Assembly: GCF_002812805.1 (NCBI RefSeq)
Contig: NZ_NMUM01000022.1
Coordinates: forward strand, 186,001 to 250,000
Reading direction: 5' to 3'
DNA: 64,000 nt
Origin: Microbacterium lacus
Lineage (GTDB): Bacteria > Actinomycetota > Actinomycetes > Actinomycetales > Microbacteriaceae
Part shown: positions 35,248 to 44,618 of the stretch, piece after piece
Numbering within the stretch: position 1 is the first letter of the stretch
How the letters are laid out: every line of letters starts with the position of its first letter
Notes under the pieces: model-generated
Databases searched by the model: none
Told to the model about the DNA's origin: nothing
The model's input: only the letters and a program-made list of their open reading frames with translations
Translations under genes and position numbers: made by a program

Positions 35248-35627
35248 CCGATCTCACCGCCCTGTCCTACACCGCCGAACACGAGTGGATCTCGATCGAC
35301 GGCGATATCGCGACCGTCGGCATCACCGACTACGCCGCCGAGAAGCTGGGCGACGTCGTGTTCGTCGAGCTGCCGACCGTCGACTCGGGCGTGAGCGCCG
35401 GGCAGGTCTGTGGCGAGATCGAATCCACGAAGTCGGTCGGCGAACTCTACGCGCCCCTCACCGGCGACATCGTCGCGGTCAACGAGGCCGTCGCGGACGA
35501 CCCGAGCCTGATCAACTCCTCGCCCTTCGAGGACGGGTGGCTGCTGAAGATCCGCATCGACGCGTCGCAGCCGGCGGAGCTTCTCGACCGAGCCGCATAC
35601 ATCGGCCTGACGGGTCAGGCTTCGTGA
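35244..35627 (+). CDS. gcvH: Glycine cleavage system H protein
   Basis: 127 residues, the lipoylated shuttle of the complex. The lipoyl-lysine is K63 in '[15 protein letters not shown]', in the expected hairpin. '[36 protein letters not shown]' is the signature start. The ATG overlaps the gcvT stop (ATGA) and the stop overlaps the gcvP GTG (GTGA), so all three proteins are translationally coupled. Confidence 0.97.
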   Translation: MTDLTALSYTAEHEWISIDGDIATVGITDYAAEKLGDVVFVELPTVDSGVSAGQVCGEIESTKSVGELYAPLTGDIVAVNEAVADDPSLINSSPFEDGWLLKIRIDASQPAELLDRAAYIGLTGQAS

Positions 35628-38596
35628 CCGTGTCTCCCGGCGGCGCTTTCGCGGCGCGCCATATCGGGACGGATGCGGCGGCCCAGGCCGTGATGCTCGA
35701 CACCCTCGGCTACCCGAGCGTTGACGCGTTGCTCGATGCCGCTGTGCCGGGCGCGATCCGCGTCCACGAACGCACGACGAGCGACATTCCACCCGCAGCG
35801 ACGGAGGCTGAAGCGCTCGCCGAGCTGCGCGAACTGGCCTCGACGAACCGCGCGGCACGGCCGATGATCGGGCTGGGCTACTACGACACCTTCACGCCGT
35901 CCGTCATTCAGCGGAACGTGCTCGAGAACCCGTCCTGGTACACGGCCTACACGCCGTATCAGCCCGAGATTTCGCAGGGTCGTCTTGAGGCACTCATCAC
36001 CTTCCAGACGATGGTGACCGACCTGACGGGCCTCGACATCGCCGGTGCCTCGATGCTCGACGAGTCCACGGCGGTCGTGGAAGGGATGCTCGTCGCCCGG
36101 CGTTCGTCGAAGTCCGGCTCGAATGTGTTCTTGGTCGACGCGGACGCGCTGCCGCAGACGCGCGCTCTGCTGGAGTCGCGCGCCGCGGCTCTGGGGATCG
36201 AGCTGCAGACGATCGACTTCGCCGCGCACGCCTCGGTCGCCCCGCGAGAGCAGCGAGTCGAAACGTCCGATCTGCCCGAGGCTTTCGGTGCCCTCATCCA
36301 GTACCCCGGCGCGTCCGGCCGCGTGTGGGACCCGTCCCACGCCATCGCCGCCGTGCAGGCACAGGGCGGACTCACGGTCGTCGCGGCGGACCTGCTCGCG
36401 CTGACCCTCATCGCCTCACCCGGCTCGCTCGGCGCGGACATCGCGGCGGGTACGACCCAGCGGTTCGGCGTCCCGCTCGGCTACGGGGGCCCGCACGCGG
36501 GCTACCTCGCCGTGCGCCAAGGCCTGGCTCGCCAGCTGCCGGGGCGTCTGGTCGGTGTGTCTCGGGACGCCGCGGGTAACCCCGCCTACCGTCTCGCGCT
36601 GCAGACGCGCGAGCAGCACATCCGCCGCGAGAAGGCGACGTCGAACATCTGCACCGCACAGGTGCTGCTCGCTGTCATGGCGGCGATGTACGCGGTCTAT
36701 CACGGTCCCGAGGGCCTTCGTGCGATCGCGGAGGATGTCGCGGGCAAGGCGGAGGCACTCGCCACCGCGCTCCGGGAGTACGGTCTGACGCTCGAGTCGG
36801 ATTCGTTCTTCGACACGCTCCGGGTCTTCGTCCCGGGCGACGCCCACCGCGTGATCGAGCGCGCCCGTTCCCGCGGATACCAACTGCTCTGGGTGGACGG
36901 CGCGACCGTCGGGGTATCGGTGGACGAGACCACGACTTCGGCAGACCTCGCCGCCGTGGCCTGGGCGTTCGGTCTCCCCGACGGCGCCGTCTCCACCACG
37001 CCCGAGGGTGCCCCTTCCGCGCCCGAGGGTGCCCCTTCCACGCGCGAGGGTGCCTCTTCCACGCGCGAGGGTGCCCCTATCGGCGCCCTGCCGACCGATC
37101 TGCTGCGCGAGGACGAGTACCTCACGCATCCGGTCTTCCACGCGCACCGCAGCGAGACCGCGATGATGCGCTATCTGAAGACGCTCGCCGACCGCGACTA
37201 CGGGCTCGACCGCGGCATGATTCCGCTCGGCTCGTGCACGATGAAGCTGAACGCGGCGACCGAGATGGCGGCGATCTCGTGGCCGGAGTTCGCGCGGGTA
37301 CATCCGTTCGCTCCCGAGGCCGACGTGCGCGGATACCTGGGCCTGATCGAGCAGCTCGAGACCTGGCTCGCCGAGGTCACGGGCTACGACGCCGTATCGC
37401 TGCAGCCGAACGCCGGGTCGCAGGGGGAGCTCGCGGGACTGCTGGCTATCCGCGGGTACCACCGTTCGCGGGGCGACCTCGGACGCGACGTCTGCCTGAT
37501 TCCTTCATCGGCGCACGGCACGAACGCGGCTTCGGCTGTGCTTGCCGGAATGCGCGTCGTTGTCGTGGCATGCGACGAGGCCGGCAACGTCGACCTCGAT
37601 GACCTGCGCGCCAACATCGAGGCGCACGCCGCGACGCTCTCCGCGCTCATGATCACGTACCCCTCGACCCACGGTGTGTACGAGCACGATGTACTCGACA
37701 TCACCCAGGCCGTGCACGACGCGGGCGGGCAGGTGTACGTCGACGGCGCGAACCTCAACGCGCTCCTCGGCTACGCGCGGTTCGGTGATCTCGGCGGCGA
37801 TGTGTCGCACCTGAACCTCCACAAGACTTTCGCGATCCCGCACGGCGGTGGCGGACCCGGAGTCGGCCCGGTCGCGGCGAAAGCGCATCTTTCACCGTTC
37901 TTGCCGGGGCATCCGTTCTCGCCGCGTGCAGACCACGCGGGCGGGTTCGTTTTCGACGGTGCGCCGATTTCGGGGGCGCCGCACGGTTCGGCGGGGATCT
38001 TGCCGGTGTCGTGGGCCTATGTCCGGATGATGGGGGCTGAGGGGCTGCGTCAGGCCACGGCCGCGGCGGTCCTTTCCGCGAATTATGTGGCGGCCCGGCT
38101 GCGCGCGCACTTCCCGGTGCTGTACACGGGTGAGAACGGGCTCGTCGCGCACGAGTGCATCCTGGACCTGCGGGCCCTGCGCGAGGCGACGGGGATCACG
38201 GTGGACGATGTGGCGAAGCGCCTGATCGATTACGGATTCCACGCGCCGACGATGTCGTTCCCCGTGGCGGGCACGCTCATGGTCGAGCCCACTGAGAGCG
38301 AAGAGCTCGCAGAGCTCGAGCGATTCGTCGAGGCCATGATCGCGATCCACGCCGAGGCTCACGCGGTGGCGGCGGGGGAGTGGCCGGCGGACGACAACCC
38401 CCTCGTGAACGCGCCGCACACCGCCGAGTCGGCGATCGCGGGCGATTGGGAGCATCCGTACTCCCGCGAGCGCGCCGTGTACCCGACTCATGCGCTGGTG
38501 CAGAACAAGTACTGGCCGCCCGTGCGGCGGGTCGACAACGCGTGGGGCGACCGCAACCTCGCATGTGCCTGCCCGCCCGTGGAGGCCTTCGCCTGA
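35624..38596 (+). CDS. gcvP: Glycine dehydrogenase (decarboxylating), P protein
   Basis: 990 residues as one fused polypeptide (P1 plus P2 halves). It decarboxylates glycine on PLP and passes the aminomethyl group to GcvH. It opens '[30 protein letters not shown]'; the PLP lysine is in '[22 protein letters not shown]'; '[22 protein letters not shown]' and the C-terminal '[24 protein letters not shown]' are also diagnostic. Start is GTG 35624, overlapping gcvH by 4 bp. The linker between halves holds four 7-residue repeats (TPEGAPS type; 36998-37081), which normal GcvP lacks. Confidence 0.96.
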   Translation: MTVSPGGAFAARHIGTDAAAQAVMLDTLGYPSVDALLDAAVPGAIRVHERTTSDIPPAATEAEALAELRELASTNRAARPMIGLGYYDTFTPSVIQRNVLENPSWYTAYTPYQPEISQGRLEALITFQTMVTDLTGLDIAGASMLDESTAVVEGMLVARRSSKSGSNVFLVDADALPQTRALLESRAAALGIELQTIDFAAHASVAPREQRVETSDLPEAFGALIQYPGASGRVWDPSHAIAAVQAQGGLTVVAADLLALTLIASPGSLGADIAAGTTQRFGVPLGYGGPHAGYLAVRQGLARQLPGRLVGVSRDAAGNPAYRLALQTREQHIRREKATSNICTAQVLLAVMAAMYAVYHGPEGLRAIAEDVAGKAEALATALREYGLTLESDSFFDTLRVFVPGDAHRVIERARSRGYQLLWVDGATVGVSVDETTTSADLAAVAWAFGLPDGAVSTTPEGAPSAPEGAPSTREGASSTREGAPIGALPTDLLREDEYLTHPVFHAHRSETAMMRYLKTLADRDYGLDRGMIPLGSCTMKLNAATEMAAISWPEFARVHPFAPEADVRGYLGLIEQLETWLAEVTGYDAVSLQPNAGSQGELAGLLAIRGYHRSRGDLGRDVCLIPSSAHGTNAASAVLAGMRVVVVACDEAGNVDLDDLRANIEAHAATLSALMITYPSTHGVYEHDVLDITQAVHDAGGQVYVDGANLNALLGYARFGDLGGDVSHLNLHKTFAIPHGGGGPGVGPVAAKAHLSPFLPGHPFSPRADHAGGFVFDGAPISGAPHGSAGILPVSWAYVRMMGAEGLRQATAAAVLSANYVAARLRAHFPVLYTGENGLVAHECILDLRALREATGITVDDVAKRLIDYGFHAPTMSFPVAGTLMVEPTESEELAELERFVEAMIAIHAEAHAVAAGEWPADDNPLVNAPHTAESAIAGDWEHPYSRERAVYPTHALVQNKYWPPVRRVDNAWGDRNLACACPPVEAFA
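36998..37081. repeat. 21-bp minisatellite (four copies) inside gcvP
   Basis: Units at 36998, 37019, 37040 and 37061 share the core CGAGGGTGCC and encode [21 protein letters not shown] and TREGAPI. The array lies in the linker between the two halves of the P protein and stays in frame. Confidence 0.9.
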
Positions 38597-38644
38597 CCCC
38601 GGCCGCTCGCCCCCGGGCCACACGCTCAGCACCGCCACGTCACC

Positions 38645-38713
38645 GCGAAACACCTCTCGTGCGACGAAACACCCTGTGTCCTGGGGTGTCTCGCCGCACG
38701 CGGGGTGTTTCGC
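38645..38713. repeat. GCGAAACACC double-palindrome, copy B
   Basis: Arms 38645-38673 and 38685-38713 pair at 25 of 29 positions, starting with a perfect GCGAAACACC / GGTGTTTCGC outer stem. It lies just after gcvP, between convergent genes, where it could also act as a terminator. Confidence 0.85.
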
Positions 38714-38801
38714 AGACGGCAGGCGACAGAAACGCCCGGATGTCGGGGCTCACTCGATGGGACTGCTCCACCGAATGAGCCCCGACACACGCATGCTCTG
38801 T

Positions 38802-39743
38802 CTATCGCCGCAGGGTCGCGAGCATGGCGTTGTCGCGCGCCGCTACCAGCGGAACTCCGGCGCGCAGCAGCTTGCGCTCGATGGGCACTACCCGATGGGC
38901 GTCGGACCAATCCCATCGTGCAAAGCCGTCGGAATATCGTCGGAGTCGGTCTTCGCGCACCTTCTCTTTCACGACTCCTTCGACGGCTGCCTGGGCCGTT
39001 AATGCCACATACTTCCCGTATCCGTCCGACTCGCCAATCGCCCGGACTTTGGTCCACCAGAAGTCGGAGCGATCCGTGATTCCCTCGTAGGTAAAAACCT
39101 GCTGCAGCACCGGCACGGCGAAGCCCAGCCACGAGATCACGGCTCGACTCACGGACTCGCCCGCCGACTCAGCCCTCGCGTCGGCAAAGTCCCATACCCA
39201 CCTCAGCAAGCGCTCGTTCCGACGGTTTGCGTCGTCAGATGACCAAGCGCGCAGCTGCTCTCTCGGCATCCCGCGCCGGAGCGCGGCGTCTGCCACGGCC
39301 AGCGCGTATGCCGGGGGGAGGTGCCGTGCTGTGTCAACGACGGTCGCCAGAAGGTCGGTGACGAACACAGATCCGATCGCCGCGACATTCCGAGCGCCCT
39401 GCGCGGCATGCACGACCACGTCACCGTAGCGTTTCGTGGACCGTCGATCCGGATCGAAGATGTGGATGTCGCGGGGCTCCCCGAAGATGGGTAGCTCGTG
39501 CAACACCGCCGCTGACTCGCGCATGAAGATGGCATCGGTGAAAACGAGCCCTGCCGCAGCGACCCGTTGGTGGTACCTCTCGTGCGGTTTCAGGCCCGTC
39601 CACCATTCCGCCCCTGCATAGACGCCGTGGCGCACCCGGAGGAGTTCCCCGCGAGCTGCTCGCCCGTACAGCCCCGTGTGCAACCGCCGCTCATCTGCGG
39701 CGAGCACGAACGGTGTTTCCCTCAGGGCGTCAGTATGCTGCAC
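38802..39743 (-). CDS. AbiEi-like (type IV antitoxin-type) winged-helix protein
   Basis: 313 residues. An N-terminal winged helix ('AADERRLHTGLYGRAARGELLRVRHGVYAGAEWWTGLKPHERYHQRV') is followed by the AbiEi-like body 'FMRESAAVLHELPIFGEPRDIHIFDPDRRSTKRYGDVVVHAA...VTDLLATVVDTARHLPPAYALAVADAALRRGM' and a C-terminal region reminiscent of DUF559-type nuclease folds. Start is GTG at 39743. No AbiEii-type nucleotidyltransferase lies next to it, so an intact abortive-infection pair is not present. Such solitary genes are common in related genomes; function unknown. Flanked on both sides by the GCGAAACACC repeats. Confidence 0.8.
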   Translation of the reverse strand: MQHTDALRETPFVLAADERRLHTGLYGRAARGELLRVRHGVYAGAEWWTGLKPHERYHQRVAAAGLVFTDAIFMRESAAVLHELPIFGEPRDIHIFDPDRRSTKRYGDVVVHAAQGARNVAAIGSVFVTDLLATVVDTARHLPPAYALAVADAALRRGMPREQLRAWSSDDANRRNERLLRWVWDFADARAESAGESVSRAVISWLGFAVPVLQQVFTYEGITDRSDFWWTKVRAIGESDGYGKYVALTAQAAVEGVVKEKVREDRLRRYSDGFARWDWSDAHRVVPIERKLLRAGVPLVAARDNAMLATLRR

Positions 39744-39888
39744 CCGTCCACCGTGACGGATTCGGCCGCGACCAACGGTTCAGACGCTGCAATCGGTGGA
39801 CCGGCCCGTTCTGTCCACCGTTGTGCAGGACTGCCCCGTGGCAGACGATTGCGCACCCGCCCGACCGTGCCCTCGCGTCACCATCGCG

Positions 39889-39957
39889 GCGAAACACCCA
39901 TCGTGAGACGAAACCACCCTCGACGAGGGGTTTGTGGTCGCGGCAGGGGTGTTTCGC
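39889..39957. repeat. GCGAAACACC double-palindrome, copy C
   Basis: Outer arms GCGAAACACCC (39889-39899) and its complement ending at 39957 pair perfectly over about 11 bp; the inner arms (GACGAAACCACCC / GGGGTTTGTGGTC) are degenerate. It lies between the AbiEi-like gene and the CPBP gene. Confidence 0.75.
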
Positions 39958-40018
39958 CGTGTGAGCGGCAGGGGGGAAGGTCGGGACTGGGATGACTTGG
40001 ACGGAGCAGCGGCCGGGC

Positions 40019-40840
40019 TCAGGCGCCCGGAACGCCGAACACGCCGGGCCACCAAACAACCGCGAGCGGGTACCCGATGAAGGCGATCACGTCGATCAGC
40101 GTGTGCGCGATGACGAGCGGCATGATGCGGCCCCAGCGCCGGTAGCACCAGCCGAACACGATGCCCATCACGAAGTTGCCGAGCATCGGACCGAACCCCT
40201 GATACGCGTGATACGCCGCTCGCAGCGCAGCCGTCGAGAGGATGATCGTCCACCAGCCCCATCCGAGCCGGCGCAGTCTGTCGAACAGGTACCCGATGAA
40301 GATGACTTCTTCGGTGAGTCCCGCGCGTACCGCCGCGAGCAGCAGGAGCGGGATCGTCCACCACGACGCGTCGAGGGGCGAGGCATCGACCTGAACGGTG
40401 ATGCCGAGCGCGCGCCCGAGGGCGTACAGACCGAGCCCCGGCACACCGATCACGACGATCAGCAGGAAGCCGCGCCCGAAGTCTCCGCCGAAGCGGCGGA
40501 AGTCGAGTCCGATACGCCGGAACGCGGACTTGCCGGGTTCCCACAGCAGCCAGATCGCCAGGGCCACCGGCACCAGCGCGAAGAACTGCGACAGGAATTG
40601 ATAGAGAACGGGCCAGAATTCGGATGCCGAAGCCCCCGGGTTGACCGACGCCGACTGATCGCCCAGCGATTCCTCACGGCCCAGGGACTCCACCAGCTGC
40701 AGCACCGAGTAGAGCGCCGAGCGGCCGACCGACAGGGCCAGCACGATTCCGATTTCCCACCACAGTCGAACGCGTGCGGTGCGGTCGAGTGCTACGGGGC
40801 TCAGGGGATCCACTTCGACAGATTGCCATATGGACGGCAT
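40019..40840 (-). CDS. CPBP-family intramembrane protein (Abi/CAAX protease-like)
   Basis: 273 residues with about 8 hydrophobic helices. The CPBP region is 'AAVRAGLTEEVIFIGYLFDRL' (motif 1), 'RAAYHAYQGFGPMLGNFVMGIVFGW' (motif 2, His) and 'PLVIAHTLIDVIAF' (motif 3, His/Asp). Motif 1 is normally EExxxR; here the Arg is replaced by Ile (EEVIFI), so catalysis may be altered. Members process prenylated or bacteriocin-type peptides or give immunity; the role here is unknown. TAGCCT occurs 9 bp before the ATG, a short leader. Confidence 0.87.
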   Translation of the reverse strand: MPSIWQSVEVDPLSPVALDRTARVRLWWEIGIVLALSVGRSALYSVLQLVESLGREESLGDQSASVNPGASASEFWPVLYQFLSQFFALVPVALAIWLLWEPGKSAFRRIGLDFRRFGGDFGRGFLLIVVIGVPGLGLYALGRALGITVQVDASPLDASWWTIPLLLLAAVRAGLTEEVIFIGYLFDRLRRLGWGWWTIILSTAALRAAYHAYQGFGPMLGNFVMGIVFGWCYRRWGRIMPLVIAHTLIDVIAFIGYPLAVVWWPGVFGVPGA

Positions 40841-40972
40841 CCTGAGTTAAGGCTATGTAACGGTTTTGCTCATGATTTGGAGCATTCGGACCAGGATGCC
40901 TAGGGTTTCTCTATCCCGCGCAGACTCACAACCGTGATGCTGCGCGTAACAGCACTCTTAACAGGAGGACAA

Positions 40973-42592
40973 GTGAAGCGCAACAAGATTGCCCTGTCGG
41001 GGATCGCGCTCCTCGCCGTCGGAGGGCTCACGCTCGCCGGCTGCGCGGGCAGCGATGACTCGGGCGACACCGACGGTGGCGGCGCGAGCGACGCGATCAT
41101 CACCACGAACGGTTCTGAGCCGGAAAACCCGCTCATCCCCACCGCGACCAACGAGGTCGGCGGCGGAAAGATCCTCGACGCGATCTTCGCGGGCCTGGTG
41201 TCGTACGGTGCGGATGGCTCGCCCGTGAACGACATGGCCGAAGAGATCACGGTCGATGACCCGCAGAACCTGACGGTGAAGATCAAGGAAGGCCAGACCT
41301 TCACGAACGGCGAGGAAGTCACCGCCGACAACTTCATCAACGCGTGGAACTACGGCGCGCTTGCCTCCAACGAGCAGTACAACAGCTACTTCTTCGAGGA
41401 CATCGAGGGCTTCAGCTACGATGAGGACTCGGAGCTCACGGGCCTCGAGCTGGTCGATGACTACACGTTCACGATCGCGCTGAACAAGCCGGCCTCGGAC
41501 TTCGCGCTGCGCCTCGGCTACTCCGCGTACTACCCGCTGCCCGACGTCGCGTTCGAGGACATGGCCGCGTACGGCGAGAACCCGGTCGGCAACGGCCCGT
41601 ACATGCTCGACGGTGAGGGCGCCTGGCAGCACGATGTGCAGATCGACCTCGTCGCGAACCCCGACTACCAGGGCGTGCGCGAGGTGATGAACGGCGGCCT
41701 GTCGATCATCTTCTACGCATCGCAGGATGCCTCCTACGCCGACCTGCTCGCGGGTGAGGTCGACGTCGTCGACCAGATCCCGACGGGCTCGCTCGCGACG
41801 TTCGAGTCGGACCTGGGCGACCGCGCGGTCAACCAGCCCGCCGCCGTCTTCCAGTCCTTCACGGTTCCCGAGTACCTCCCGCACTTCGAGGGCGAAGAGG
41901 GCCAGCTGCGTCGCCAGGCGCTGTCGATGGCCATCGACCGTGCACAGATCACCGACGTGATCTTCGAGGGCACCCGCACTCCGGCGAGCGACTTCACGTC
42001 GCCCGTCATCGCGGGATGGTCGGACTCGCTCGAGGGTGCTGAGGTCCTCGAGTACAACGAGGAAGAGGCCCAGCGTCTCTGGGCCGAGGCCGACGCCATC
42101 TCCCCGTGGGAGGGTTCCTTCCAGATCGCGTACAACGCCGACGGTGGCCACCAGGCCTGGGTCGACGCTGTGACCAACTCGATCAAGAACGTGCTCGGCA
42201 TCGAGTCGTCGGGTGCCCCGTACCCGACCTTCGCCGAACTGCGCGAGCTCGTCAACTCCCGCACGATCACGACCGCGTTCCGCACCGGATGGCAGGCCGA
42301 CTATCCCGGTCTGTACAACTTCCTCGGACCGCTCTACGCAAGCAATGCGGGCTCGAACGACGGCGACTACTCGAACGCCGAGTTCGACGCGCTGCTCGCC
42401 GAGGGCATCTCCTCCACCGACATCGGTGAGGCGAACGAGCTGTTCCAGCAGGCGCAGTCGATCCTGCTCGAGGACCTGCCGGCCACGCCACTCTGGTACT
42501 CGAACGTGACCGGCGGTTACGCCGAAACGGTCGAGAACGTCGAGTTCGGCTGGAACTCGGTTCCGCTCTACCACGAGATCACCAAGGGCTAA
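40973..42592 (+). CDS. Peptide-type ABC transporter substrate-binding lipoprotein (operon 1)
   Basis: 539 residues. The signal peptide 'MKRNKIALSGIALLAVGGLTLAGC' ends in a lipobox (LAGC), anchoring the protein to the membrane. The body is SBP family 5 (DppA/OppA): 'GGGKILDAIFAGLVSYGADGSPVNDMAEEI', 'YTFTIALNKPASDFALRLGYSAYYPLPDVAFE', 'NPVGNGPYMLDG'. The start is GTG at 40973, with AGGAGG five bases upstream; the earlier ATG frame is not used. A strong hairpin after the stop (42606-42643) separates it from the permease genes, probably giving higher SBP expression. Peptide specificity is unknown. Confidence 0.94.
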   Translation: MKRNKIALSGIALLAVGGLTLAGCAGSDDSGDTDGGGASDAIITTNGSEPENPLIPTATNEVGGGKILDAIFAGLVSYGADGSPVNDMAEEITVDDPQNLTVKIKEGQTFTNGEEVTADNFINAWNYGALASNEQYNSYFFEDIEGFSYDEDSELTGLELVDDYTFTIALNKPASDFALRLGYSAYYPLPDVAFEDMAAYGENPVGNGPYMLDGEGAWQHDVQIDLVANPDYQGVREVMNGGLSIIFYASQDASYADLLAGEVDVVDQIPTGSLATFESDLGDRAVNQPAAVFQSFTVPEYLPHFEGEEGQLRRQALSMAIDRAQITDVIFEGTRTPASDFTSPVIAGWSDSLEGAEVLEYNEEEAQRLWAEADAISPWEGSFQIAYNADGGHQAWVDAVTNSIKNVLGIESSGAPYPTFAELRELVNSRTITTAFRTGWQADYPGLYNFLGPLYASNAGSNDGDYSNAEFDALLAEGISSTDIGEANELFQQAQSILLEDLPATPLWYSNVTGGYAETVENVEFGWNSVPLYHEITKG

Positions 42593-42605
42593 GTCCTGAT
42601 CTCAC

Positions 42606-42643
42606 TCGCGAGGCGGTGACGGTTACACGTCACCGCCTCGCGA
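42606..42643. terminator. Hairpin between oppA-like and oppB-like genes (operon 1)
   Basis: A perfect 16-bp stem (42606-42621 with 42628-42643; begins TCGCGAGGCGG) around GTTACA. There is no T tract; it probably attenuates or stabilises the upstream mRNA, setting binding protein above permease. Confidence 0.8.
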
Positions 42644-42751
42644 CATGTTCCCCAGGGCTCGCGTTCGCCCACCCGACGCGGCACGATGCTCTTAGCGGGT
42701 TCGCGCGTGCCGACCAGGCACGCGCTCGCCCCGTATCCGGAGGGAGTGAGG

Positions 42752-43681
42752 GTGCTCGCGTACATCCTCAGGCGTCTTCTGCAGGTCATCCCCGTGTTCT
42801 TCGGGGCGACGCTGCTGATCTATTTCATGGTTTTCGCCATGCCGGGGGATCCGATCCTCGCCCTTTTCGGCGACCGGACCCCGAACCCCACCTTGCTCGC
42901 TCAGATTCGAGAGCAGTACCACCTCGACGACCCGTTCCTGGTGCAGTACTTCTACTACATCACCGGTGTGTTGCAGGGCGACTTCGGCGTCAGCTTCTCC
43001 GGGCAGCCGGTCGGAGAAATCCTGTTGCGCACCTTCCCGGTGACAGCGCGGCTCGCGATCATGGCGCTTGTGATCGAGTTCACGCTCGCGATCATCATCG
43101 GCACCGTCTCGGCGCTGCGTAAGGGCAAGCTGTTCGACAACACCTCACTCGTGGTCGCCCTGATTTTCGTGGCCGTGCCGATCTTCGTGCTTGCGTTCCT
43201 CGCCCAGTACTTCCTCGCGATCCAGCTCGGGTGGTTCCGGCCGACGGTCGGAGCGCAGAACGGATGGTTCGACCTGCTGCTCCCCGCCATCGTGCTGGGG
43301 GTGAGTCTGTACGCGACGAGCATGCGACTGATGCGCGCGTCGACGATCGACACGCTCAATCAGGACTGGGTTCGCACCGCGTACAGCAAGGGACTCTCGC
43401 GGCGTCGTGTCGTGCCCGTGCACGTCGTGCGCAACTCGCTGCTGCCGGTCATCACGAACTCCGCCACGAACTTCGGCGTGCTGCTGGTCGGTGCGACCGT
43501 CACCGAGGGAATCTTCAACGTTCCCGGCGTCGGTAACACGCTGTATCAAGCGATCCAGCGCCAAGAGGGGCCCACCGTGGTCTCATTCGTGACGGTGTTC
43601 GTGGTCGTCTACGTGCTCGTCAATCTCGTTGTCGACCTGCTCTACGGTCTGCTTGACCCGAGGATCCGCTATGCCAAGTGA
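42752..43681 (+). CDS. ABC transporter permease, OppB/DppB type (operon 1)
   Basis: 309 residues from the GTG at 42752, chosen because AGGGAG ends five bases upstream. Six TM helices: 'YILRRLLQVIPVFFGATLLIYFMVFAMPGDP' opens as in DppB; the EAA-like loop is 'MRASTIDTLNQDWVRTAYSKGLSRRRVVPVHVVRNSLLPV'. The C-terminus 'LYGLLDPRIRYAK' is characteristic of the family. The stop overlaps the next gene by 11 bp. It forms the inner-membrane channel together with the OppC-type protein. Confidence 0.94.
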   Translation: MLAYILRRLLQVIPVFFGATLLIYFMVFAMPGDPILALFGDRTPNPTLLAQIREQYHLDDPFLVQYFYYITGVLQGDFGVSFSGQPVGEILLRTFPVTARLAIMALVIEFTLAIIIGTVSALRKGKLFDNTSLVVALIFVAVPIFVLAFLAQYFLAIQLGWFRPTVGAQNGWFDLLLPAIVLGVSLYATSMRLMRASTIDTLNQDWVRTAYSKGLSRRRVVPVHVVRNSLLPVITNSATNFGVLLVGATVTEGIFNVPGVGNTLYQAIQRQEGPTVVSFVTVFVVVYVLVNLVVDLLYGLLDPRIRYAK

Positions 43682-44618
43682 TCTCACTCCTGCCCCGCAC
43701 TTCGTCGCCCCTGTGCGCGACGCCACGATCAAGGTCGACGAGGTCCGTGTCGCTGCGAAGCGCAGCAACCTGTGGCTCGACGCGTGGCGCGACATGCGTC
43801 GTCGCCCGACCTTCTGGGTTTCGAGCGTCGTCGTCCTGATTATCGTGATCATGGCCTTTGCTCCGACCCTGTTCACACAGGTCCCGCCGAATTCGCAGTG
43901 CTTCCTCGAAAACAGCAACGGAGGCCCTGCCGCAGGGCACCCGCTCGGCTACACGTTCCAGGGTTGCGATGTCTGGTCGCGCATCGTCTGGGGGGCACGC
44001 ACCTCCATCTCGGTCGGCCTGATCGCCACCGTGATCGGCACGACCGTCGGCCTGATCTTCGGGGCTCTTGCCGGCTTCTACGGCGGATGGCTGGACTCGC
44101 TCCTCTCGCGCATCGGTGACATCTTCTTCGCGATCCCGTACATCCTCGCGGCGATCGTCGTGATGAGCGTCTTCTCGCAGAACCGCACGGTCTTCACGCT
44201 CGCCTTCGCGATCGGCGGGTTCGCGTGGGCGTCGACGGCGCGCATCATCCGCGCCGAGATCCTGCGCGTGCGCCAGGCGGACTTCGTGATGGCGTCCCGG
44301 GCGCTCGGCCAGTCGCGCTTCCGGACGCTCGTCTCGCATGTCGTGCCGAACGCGTTGCCGCCCGTACTCGTCGTCTCGACGATCTCGCTCGCCGCGGCCA
44401 TCGTTGCCGAGGCGACGCTCGCGTTCCTGGGGGTCGGCCTCGGGAGCGAGACGATGTCCTGGGGTAACGACATCAGCCAGGCGCAGCAGTCCCTGCGTGT
44501 CGCGCCGATGGCGCTGATCTACCCGTCGATTGCGCTCACCGTCACGGTGCTCGCGTTCATCGTGCTCGGTGAGCTTCTCCGAGACGCCATCGACCCGAAG
44601 GCGAGGGCCCGCCGATGA
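43671..44618 (+). CDS. ABC transporter permease, OppC/DppC type (operon 1)
   Basis: 315 residues, six TM segments after an N-terminal cytoplasmic part. 'WLDAWRDMRRRPTFWVSSVVVLIIVIMAFAPTLF' is the typical entry, and the EAA loop is 'EILRVRQADFVMASRALGQSRFRTLVSHVVPNALPPVLVVSTI'. A periplasmic loop holds two Cys (QCFLEN, GCDVW) that might form a disulfide. It overlaps the oppB-like gene by 11 bp and the ATPase gene by 4 bp (ATGA), so the complex is translated in step. Confidence 0.94.
   Translation: MPSDLTPAPHFVAPVRDATIKVDEVRVAAKRSNLWLDAWRDMRRRPTFWVSSVVVLIIVIMAFAPTLFTQVPPNSQCFLENSNGGPAAGHPLGYTFQGCDVWSRIVWGARTSISVGLIATVIGTTVGLIFGALAGFYGGWLDSLLSRIGDIFFAIPYILAAIVVMSVFSQNRTVFTLAFAIGGFAWASTARIIRAEILRVRQADFVMASRALGQSRFRTLVSHVVPNALPPVLVVSTISLAAAIVAEATLAFLGVGLGSETMSWGNDISQAQQSLRVAPMALIYPSIALTVTVLAFIVLGELLRDAIDPKARARR

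Noticed and set aside
38802-40840. AbiEi-like and CPBP genes as a phage-defence island
   Set aside because: AbiEii partner absent, CPBP proteins have many roles, and no other defence gene is near; single solitary genes only.
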